From positions 5,869 to 11,151 of the forward strand of contig PXPA01000028.1 of NCBI GenBank assembly GCA_003022255.1: a stretch of DNA of 5,283 bases, written 5' to 3'. Below the pieces are notes generated by a model. It worked only from the letters and a program-made list of their open reading frames with translations. It did no database searches and had not been told where the DNA came from. Source of the DNA: Parcubacteria group bacterium SW_6_46_9 (GTDB lineage: Bacteria; Patescibacteriota; Minisyncoccia; Phycocordibacterales; SW-6-46-9). Every line of letters starts with the position of its first letter. Position 1 is the first letter of the stretch. Position numbers and translations under genes: made by a program. Positions 1-3,308 of this stretch are shown here, in pieces.

Positions 1-106
1 CGGCCGGACCGCCTTTCGGTTCGTGGGCCGACTGTCGCCAACGGACAACGCCATCGCCACCGTTGCCGGCTTTGATATGTACGTGTATTTGGTCAGTGAA
101 TTCCAT
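1..106 (-). CDS. obg: Obg-family GTPase, N-terminal fragment (runs off the left edge)
   Basis: Only the first 35 codons are present. The reading starts at the ATG at 106-104 and contains KAGNGGDGVVRWR followed by PKGGPA. This matches the start of the glycine-rich Obg fold (family pattern: K.G.GG.G...FRREK..PKGGP.GG), which comes before the GTPase domain. Obg proteins are essential GTPases that bind the large ribosomal subunit and act in its late assembly and in stress signalling. The VVRWR form, in place of the more usual VAFRR, is one I associate with Patescibacteria; that is a recollection and not something tested here. No Shine-Dalgarno sequence precedes the ATG. The 110 bases upstream are an AT-rich repeat tract and then the terminator of the preceding gene, so obg probably has its own promoter there. 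The GTPase domain lies outside the window. Confidence 0.9.
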   Translation of the reverse strand, partial: MEFTDQIHVHIKAGNGGDGVVRWRQSAHEPKGGPA

Positions 107-110
107 ACGG

Positions 111-165
111 AAAGAATTTAAGAATTTGGAATTAAGAATGTAGGAATTAAAAATTAGATAATTAT
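111..165. repeat. AT-rich degenerate short-repeat tract upstream of obg
   Basis: The tract has an exact tandem pair of AAGAATTT (112-127), two exact copies of GGAATTAA (128-135 and 143-150), and further GAATT/AATTA variants up to about 165. It fills most of the leader between the obg start and the upstream terminator. In style (short purine-rich AT units of 7-8 bases) it resembles the repeats around the four-helix-bundle gene at 1737-2230, but the unit differs (GAATTAA against GATTAAAG). The obg promoter must lie in or beside it; I could not pick out convincing -10 and -35 boxes. Confidence 0.6.
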
Positions 166-215
166 GGTGATTAATATTGGAAATTTGAATTTTCGTTATG
201 ACCACATGATACCAG

Positions 216-248
216 AAAAAAGCGGAGCCGCGATGCGTGCGGCCCCGC
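216..248 (-). terminator. Rho-independent terminator of the 170-aa gene
   Basis: On the minus strand GCGGGGCCGC (248-239) and GCGGCTCCGC (231-222) form a 10-bp GC-rich stem with one G-U pair and a 7-base loop. Six T residues follow (221-216). The hairpin begins 27 bases after the stop codon of the 170-aa gene and separates it from obg. Confidence 0.87.
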
Positions 249-275
249 CAATGAATGGTTATTGTGCTGAGGTGA

Positions 276-788
276 TTACTCGTGCACTAAAATCTGCCCC
301 TGTTTCTGAACATCCATTCTTACACCAGCATTGTCTTCGTTTAGTTCTGGTGTTGCAGCGACCATATTCTTCAACGCTCCAATACAAAGAGAATAGGTAA
401 AATTTTCTGTCTGACGGCTGGATCCAAGCGCAATGTGTAGTTGTCCGGGTGTAGCTTGGAATAGATTCCTACCCCTAAGTTTTTTCGGTTTTGACACGGT
501 TCGAATGATACCCTCGTGGTTCTGACTGCATGCACAGACCAATAAGAAAATTGTTTCTAAGTCGGGGTTTTCCGGGTCTTCCTCCGTCTGGTTTGGGTCC
601 TCATGATTGTTGCGAGGAGTAAACTGGCCGCTGTTTTTACAAGCTGCAATCCTGCCAATCAGTTCAGAATATTTAAACTCGGCTACTCCACACTCGAATG
701 AAAAACAAAGAGCGTCGCAACCATCCAGCTTACAAATAGTCGTGGCTTGTCCAGACTGAGTAACGGCTTCTTCAGAGTTGGCTTCCAT
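276..788 (-). CDS. Hypothetical protein, 170 aa, cysteine-containing
   Basis: I do not recognise this protein. It starts at the ATG at 788-786 and ends with TAA at 278-276. No in-frame ATG lies upstream before the frame closes at 887-885, and no Shine-Dalgarno site is visible. There is no signal peptide and no clear membrane segment. Six cysteines lie in the first half and one near the C-terminus: C19, C24, C28, C33 within about 15 residues, then C50 and a CAC pair near residue 84-86, then one around 134. A hydrophilic acidic stretch (roughly residues 60-78, rich in D, E, N and P) looks like a flexible linker between two small domains. The early cysteines could bind metal, but the spacing fits no motif I know. 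Support for a real gene comes from its length, a promoter-like site upstream and a strong terminator just after the stop, which together make a one-gene transcription unit between the MYG1 gene and obg. Confidence 0.65.
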   Translation of the reverse strand: MEANSEEAVTQSGQATTICKLDGCDALCFSFECGVAEFKYSELIGRIAACKNSGQFTPRNNHEDPNQTEEDPENPDLETIFLLVCACSQNHEGIIRTVSKPKKLRGRNLFQATPGQLHIALGSSRQTENFTYSLCIGALKNMVAATPELNEDNAGVRMDVQKQGQILVHE

Positions 789-837
789 GGCAACTGTGGT
801 TGTAAAGTGCGAGAGCTTACGAGATTTTCCATTATGG

Positions 838-865
838 ATGGTACCAGTGTGAAAACAGATGTCAA
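838..865 (-). promoter_or_regulatory. Candidate sigma-70 promoter for the 170-aa gene
   Basis: On the minus strand a perfect -35 box TTGACA (865-860) is followed after 16 bases by TACCAT (843-838), a four-of-six match to TATAAT. The two bases TG sit one base before it, as in an extended -10. It lies just after the MYG1 stop codon. Transcription would start near 831, giving a leader of about 40 bases before the ATG at 788. Confidence 0.45.
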
Positions 866-871
866 CACGAG

Positions 872-1732
872 TTATCCAGAGGCATTACGAAGCGTCTTGC
901 GAGCAAGCTCCATAAATTGTGCTCGGTGAGCAAAGACAGCACCCTCCACACCGGTAATGCGGGCAAGCTCGTCTCCGCTTTTGCCCGCCCAGTTTTTGGG
1001 AAAGTCAATGCGGTTGTCAAACCCTTCGTCCGGGACAGCTTTTACATGCCAGCGGCCCCGCTGTGGTTTCGGGTACACCACCAGCAAGGGCTCTGGTTTG
1101 TTGCACAAAATACTGCGCCACGGCTGATCCTTTTTGAGGACAATCACGCGCTTGTCTGCGCTTTGTTCGTACGCCCGTTCTACCGCATCAGTCGCCTCAA
1201 GCGCCGCCGTGCCGTGGGCCCGCTCGCGGTCAATCACCCCCGTTGCCAGTTTAACTAATGATTCAAAAAGCTCATCGCTGTCTGATTCCGGCTCCTGCCA
1301 TGTCGGTCGAAAGGCAGCAACAAGACTTGCCACCGTATACGGATAGACGCCGGCAAAACGAGTCTCACCGTCCTGCAGAGGAATGCCATTATCAATCGCA
1401 TCAATCGGCTGGACCAGCTTCGAATCTAAAATTTCTGCAACCTCCTGACTACCGCATACTTTCGGACCATACTCTTTCCACACGAGACCAAATGCTGCAT
1501 AGGGAATGCCGTTGTCTCGTTTGCCGGCGCCGCCTTTCTGGTGATGATCAAACCGGTTGTGCTTTGGTGCATACTCGTCGCCAACGTCAACGGCAAAATC
1601 AGCCTTATCAATGACGTCGGGATTACGCGTCCGTTCTACTTTAATCTGCTCATCGAAATGAAGCGTTAGTGTGGCCACGCCAAATACGTCATCAGCGTGG
1701 AAGCTTCCGTTGTGTGTTGCGATTGTTTTCAT
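872..1732 (-). CDS. MYG1-family (UPF0160) DHH-like metal-dependent phosphoesterase
   Basis: This 286-aa protein is a full-length bacterial MYG1 homologue. The N-terminal signature THNGSFHADDVFG (residues 6-18) gives the metal ligands H7, H12, D14 and D15. It is followed by RTRNP (34-38), AVDVG with D49, the DHH triad FDHHQKGG (D62-H63-H64), and IDAIDNG (D111, D114). The C-terminal VFAHRAQF segment is also typical. Members resemble DHH phosphoesterases, and the human protein is reported to be a 3'-5' RNA exonuclease, so a nuclease or nucleotide phosphoesterase role in the cytoplasm is likely; the substrate here is unknown. The start at 1732 places the signature six residues from the N-terminus, as in the family. 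No Shine-Dalgarno site precedes it, because the bases directly upstream are the end of the repeat-bounded cassette. Transcription must therefore either pass through the cassette or begin inside it; a TATAGT at 1787-1782 is a weak -10 candidate without a good -35. No terminator is seen after the stop codon. Confidence 0.93.
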   Translation of the reverse strand: MKTIATHNGSFHADDVFGVATLTLHFDEQIKVERTRNPDVIDKADFAVDVGDEYAPKHNRFDHHQKGGAGKRDNGIPYAAFGLVWKEYGPKVCGSQEVAEILDSKLVQPIDAIDNGIPLQDGETRFAGVYPYTVASLVAAFRPTWQEPESDSDELFESLVKLATGVIDRERAHGTAALEATDAVERAYEQSADKRVIVLKKDQPWRSILCNKPEPLLVVYPKPQRGRWHVKAVPDEGFDNRIDFPKNWAGKSGDELARITGVEGAVFAHRAQFMELARKTLRNASG

Positions 1733-1736
1733 GGGT

Positions 1737-1767
1737 TAGATTAAAGAAAAAGGATTAAAGATCAAAG
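1737..1767 (+). repeat. Left inverted-repeat end of the cassette
   Basis: TAGATTAAAG (1737-1746) is followed by a second GATTAAAG (1753-1760) and then ATCAAAG (1761-1767). It is the reverse complement of the structure at the right end. It lies between the MYG1 start codon (1732) and the four-helix-bundle stop codon (1785-1783), so it forms part of the MYG1 leader. Confidence 0.65.
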
Positions 1768-1769
1768 AG

Positions 1770-1794
1770 AAAACTATCCAGACTATAGTTTTTT
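1770..1794. terminator. Weak AT-rich hairpin at the end of the four-helix-bundle gene
   Basis: AAAACTAT (1770-1777) and ATAGTTTT (1785-1792) form a perfect 8-bp stem with a 7-base loop, and the stop codon of the four-helix-bundle gene lies within it. Read on the plus strand the stem is followed by more T residues (run 1789-1794), like an intrinsic terminator. On the minus strand it is followed only by CTCTTTG. It may block plus-strand transcription coming in from outside the cassette. The stem has only two G-C pairs, so the strength is doubtful. Confidence 0.4.
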
Positions 1795-2139
1795 AATAAA
1801 TTGAGAAAGCATTTTTGATACTTTGACTGATTGATCCTGGATTTCACTAACTCTATCTTTAGAGATATAATCGAGTTCTTTTGCTAGTATCACCATAGAC
1901 CGAACCTCACCACACGAACCTTTCGCAATATACAGAAATCGTTTAAGTTCATCTTGAGACTCTCGTTCTAAACCTTCAGCAATATTGTTCATAACCGAAA
2001 TTGCAGCTTTTTCTATTTGGTTTTTAAACCCAAAATCATTATTATCAGAAAATGAGTCGTAAACTATTTTCGTAAGTTCTTTGGCTTCCTGCCAAACCTG
2101 TAAATCCTCAAACGTCTGATTTTTGTTATCGCTTTCCAT
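1783..2139 (-). CDS. Four-helix-bundle protein (23S rRNA-IVP / S23 family)
   Basis: This 118-aa protein has the length and conserved blocks of the S23/IVP four-helix-bundle family. These are FEDLQVWQEAKEL (residues 10-22, helix 1), FKNQIEKAAISVMNNIAEGLER (38-59, helix 2), FLYIAKGSCGEVRSMV (68-83, helix 3) and a final amphipathic helix ending in QFIKKL. Members assemble as pentameric, often basic bundles, and were first noticed inside spacer sequences of spirochaete 23S rRNA genes. Relatives include Avd, the accessory protein of diversity-generating retroelements. Nucleic-acid binding is the usual guess, and no function is established for stand-alone copies like this one. The start at 2139 fits the usual N-terminus, and an in-frame TAG nine bases upstream rules out a longer form. 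The good Shine-Dalgarno site lies 20 bases away and is better placed for an out-of-frame ATG. The gene is more AT-rich than its neighbours and is the sole cargo of the inverted-repeat cassette, which suggests transfer. Confidence 0.92.
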   Translation of the reverse strand: MESDNKNQTFEDLQVWQEAKELTKIVYDSFSDNNDFGFKNQIEKAAISVMNNIAEGLERESQDELKRFLYIAKGSCGEVRSMVILAKELDYISKDRVSEIQDQSVKVSKMLSQFIKKL

Positions 2140-2156
2140 AGTTTTCTAACTAACAT
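2064..2156 (-). other. Possible overlapping upstream ORF of 30 codons at the four-helix-bundle start
   Basis: An ATG at 2156-2154 lies just after a purine-rich ribosome-binding sequence and opens a 30-codon frame, very basic (many K and R), that ends with TAG at 2066-2064 inside the four-helix-bundle gene. It is out of frame with that gene, whose ATG starts 17 bases later. If translated it could restrain or couple synthesis of the bundle protein. It resembles no family I know, and it may be chance. Confidence 0.2.
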
Positions 2157-2159
2157 ATA

Positions 2160-2170
2160 CTCCTTCCTCT
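2160..2170 (-). promoter_or_regulatory. Strong but oddly placed Shine-Dalgarno sequence (AGAGGAAGGAG)
   Basis: This is the only convincing Shine-Dalgarno run in the window. Its AGGAG core ends 20 bases before the four-helix-bundle ATG at 2139, which is too far for normal use. It is 3 bases before an out-of-frame ATG at 2156, or 8 bases if the AGAGGA half is the one used. Being inside the cassette, it may have arrived with it. Confidence 0.5.
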
Positions 2171-2230
2171 TTGAACCTTTATCATTACTCGACTTTAAAC
2201 TTTAATCTTTGGTCTTTAAACTTTAATCTA
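2169..2230. repeat. Right end of the cassette: 15-bp direct repeats and terminal inverted repeat
   Basis: CTTTAAACTTTAATC occurs exactly at 2193-2207 and again at 2214-2228, separated by TTTGGT, giving a 21-bp period. A third, degenerate copy (CTTTGAACCTTTATC, 12 of 15 matching) lies at 2169-2183. The outermost ten bases, CTTTAATCTA (2221-2230), are the exact reverse complement of the left end at 1737-1746. The right end is therefore longer than the left and has more repeat units. Confidence 0.8.
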
Positions 2231-2561
2231 TTACTGTCTCCACAAGCGAGGAAACAACACTCACAAGAAGCGCTAAGAAAAACGCTGACCAAAAGCCGGC
2301 AACGCTAACACCGGCAATAAGGCTAGCAGCCAGCCACAGCACCAACGCATTAACCACAAACGTAAATAACCCAAGTGTTAGTAGGTTAATTGGAAAAGTA
2401 AGAAACATCAGAATCGGTCGGACGAGTGCGTTGAGTACACCAAGCACCAAACCAAACGCAAACGCAGCCCAAAAGCCGCTGGCAAAAACGGTCGCAAATA
2501 TACCTTCTGCGACCAACACCGTCAGGCCGCTGGCAAGTGCGGTAAGTAAAAATTCTTTCAT
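2223..2561 (-). CDS. Small membrane protein, phage holin family 4 / YvlD-like
   Basis: This 112-aa protein is almost entirely hydrophobic, with four predicted membrane helices: about residues 4-25, 29-50, 57-83 and 89-108. The central block FGLVLGVLNALVRPILMF (36-53), then FPINLLTLGLFTFVVNALVLWLAA (56-79), is the hallmark of the Phage_holin_4_2/YvlD family; R48 and P49 in the loop and P57 are typical. Despite the name, most members are chromosomal inner-membrane proteins of unknown function, often linked to envelope stress, and nothing here points to a phage. The start at 2561 gives the usual family N-terminus (MKEFLL). No Shine-Dalgarno site precedes it. It lies 55 bases after the FMN-reductase stop codon without an obvious terminator between, so the two are probably co-transcribed. 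The last codons (GAT TAA) fall inside the cassette's right terminal repeat, so the original C-terminus may have been altered. Confidence 0.88.
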   Translation of the reverse strand: MKEFLLTALASGLTVLVAEGIFATVFASGFWAAFAFGLVLGVLNALVRPILMFLTFPINLLTLGLFTFVVNALVLWLAASLIAGVSVAGFWSAFFLALLVSVVSSLVETVID

Positions 2562-2616
2562 GATTCTATCGATTAACGAACAATACTCAAAAGATTTTCA
2601 CAGAGGAGAGAATGAA

Positions 2617-3195
2617 CTACGACGGTTCGTCACGCAGTTGGTTGAACTTCTGTCCGTAACGAACCAGTTCATCGGTCATGTCATCAAGCTGGCTCTGGAT
2701 TTTATCACGTTTGTCTTCGACTACAGAACCATCGTCAGTAAATGTGTCACCAACATGAGAGACGTATGTGGCATTCACCATCACTGTCATGCCCAACTCA
2801 ACAAGTATAGGCTTGATGTGCTCAACAACACGCGCGCCACCGAAACCGCCAGCAGAGACGCCAACCAGGCCAACCGGCTTATCAAAATACTCCGTAAATG
2901 CAGCGTCCAACAAAATCTTTAGTTCACCAGGATATCCGTGATTATATTCGGGTGTGACAATAATGTACCCGTCAGCATTATCAGCAATTTCTTTCCAGTC
3001 GTTGATACCAGGCACGTCCGGATGATCATTCCAGGCTTCGTAGGTTTGCCCGAACGTATAATCGCGCACATCAATTAGCTCGGATGAGAGCGTATCAATT
3101 GAATCCTGTAGATAATCAACAACAAACTCAGCTACCTGCTCGCTTGCTCGACCCTTCCGTGCAGTTCCCAAGATTACTGGTATGTGCAATTCCAT
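2617..3195 (-). CDS. NADPH-dependent FMN reductase-like flavoprotein
   Basis: This 192-aa protein has the flavodoxin-like fold of the NADPH-dependent FMN reductase family (PF03358). The first strand and phosphate-binding loop are PVILGTARKGR (residues 6-16; the family has GS.R..R). The flavin-contacting loop TPEYNHGYPGELK (81-93) is nearly invariant in the family. It is followed by VGLVGVSAGGFGGAR (108-122), the second flavin-side loop. Members use NAD(P)H to reduce FMN, quinones, azo compounds or chromate in the cytoplasm; the natural substrate cannot be told from sequence. The C-terminal tail from about residue 155 is charged and helical. The start at 3195 is fixed by the first strand beginning at residue 4. 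There is no Shine-Dalgarno site at a useful distance, and a -10-like TATGCT lies seven bases upstream, so the mRNA may be leaderless. The gene follows secA after a terminator-like hairpin and leads into the small membrane-protein gene. Confidence 0.93.
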   Translation of the reverse strand: MELHIPVILGTARKGRASEQVAEFVVDYLQDSIDTLSSELIDVRDYTFGQTYEAWNDHPDVPGINDWKEIADNADGYIIVTPEYNHGYPGELKILLDAAFTEYFDKPVGLVGVSAGGFGGARVVEHIKPILVELGMTVMVNATYVSHVGDTFTDDGSVVEDKRDKIQSQLDDMTDELVRYGQKFNQLRDEPS

Positions 3196-3201
3196 ACTTT
3201 T

Positions 3202-3207
3202 AGCATA
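3202..3207 (-). promoter_or_regulatory. Candidate -10 box (TATGCT) for a leaderless FMN-reductase transcript
   Basis: On the minus strand TATGCT ends seven bases before the A of the start codon at 3195, so transcription would begin at or next to the ATG. The -35 region (TTTTAT at 17-bp spacing) is poor. The absence of any usable ribosome-binding site supports the idea, but only weakly. Confidence 0.35.
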
Positions 3208-3226
3208 TCATTTCCTACACTCTAAT

Positions 3227-3254
3227 AAAAATGACAGCCTCGTAAAAGGCTGCC
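3227..3254 (-). terminator. Rho-independent terminator of secA
   Basis: On the minus strand GGCAGCCT (3254-3247) and AGGCTGTC (3240-3233) form an 8-bp stem with one G-U pair and a 6-base loop. It is followed by ATTTTTATT. It lies between the secA stop codon and the FMN-reductase start. The T run is slightly interrupted, so some read-through is possible. Confidence 0.75.
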
Positions 3255-3270
3255 GCAGAAGCCGCAAGAC

Positions 3271-3295
3271 TCTGGAAGGGCTGCAACCTTCCAGA
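3271..3295. other. Perfect 9-bp hairpin in the secA 3' untranslated region
   Basis: TCTGGAAGG (3271-3279) and CCTTCCAGA (3287-3295) pair perfectly around a 7-base loop. No T run follows on either strand, so it is not itself an intrinsic terminator. It lies 14 bases after the secA stop codon and just before the true terminator hairpin, and could stabilise the mRNA 3' end or bind a protein. Confidence 0.55.
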
Positions 3296-3308
3296 TACAC
3301 AAGAGTTG

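Larger units (their letters stand above)
1737..2230 (-). mobile_element. Putative small repeat-bounded cassette carrying the four-helix-bundle gene
   Basis: The segment is bounded by a perfect 10-bp inverted repeat: TAGATTAAAG at 1737-1746 and CTTTAATCTA at 2221-2230. The similarity continues inward. The left end reads GATTAAAG..GATTAAAGATCAAAG, and the right end read on the minus strand is GATTAAAGTTTAAAG followed by CCAAAGATTAAAG. The only cargo is the four-helix-bundle gene. The segment is visibly richer in A+T than the flanking coding sequence. The outermost bases touch both neighbours: the right repeat contains the stop codon of the membrane-protein gene, and the left repeat ends four bases before the MYG1 start. 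No transposase is encoded, so any movement would need a factor from elsewhere. Calling it mobile is an inference from the inverted ends, the composition and the tight fit between two genes. A bare TA flanks both ends only if it is left out of the repeat. Confidence 0.45.

Noticed and set aside
683..868. Minus-strand 61-codon frame overlapping the start of the 170-aa gene
   Set aside because: It has no Shine-Dalgarno site, overlaps the longer frame and the promoter candidate, and looks like a shifted reading of the same DNA.
917..1614. Plus-strand open frames opposite the MYG1 gene (917-1258, 1134-1346, 1258-1614)
   Set aside because: They lie fully antisense to a well-supported conserved gene, overlap one another and show no family motifs.
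1783..2139. Diversity-generating retroelement, suggested by similarity of the bundle protein to Avd
   Set aside because: No reverse transcriptase and no template/variable repeat pair is present in the window, and the protein fits the stand-alone S23 group.
1783..2139. Intervening sequence within a 23S rRNA gene
   Set aside because: The flanks are protein-coding genes and no rRNA sequence is present.
2169..2228. CRISPR array
   Set aside because: The repeat is AT-rich, only 15 bp long with 6-bp spacing, and has two exact copies; no cas genes are seen.
2223..2561. Prophage remnant, from the holin-family label
   Set aside because: The family is mostly chromosomal and no other phage gene is nearby.
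2563..2590. Promoter TTGAGT-16-TAGAAT just before the membrane-protein gene
   Set aside because: The -10 would end one base before the start codon, so transcription would begin inside the gene; it is probably a chance match in AT-rich DNA.
2431..2922. Plus-strand 163-codon frame over the membrane-protein and FMN-reductase genes
   Set aside because: It is antisense to two recognisable genes and its translation is low-complexity without any known motif.
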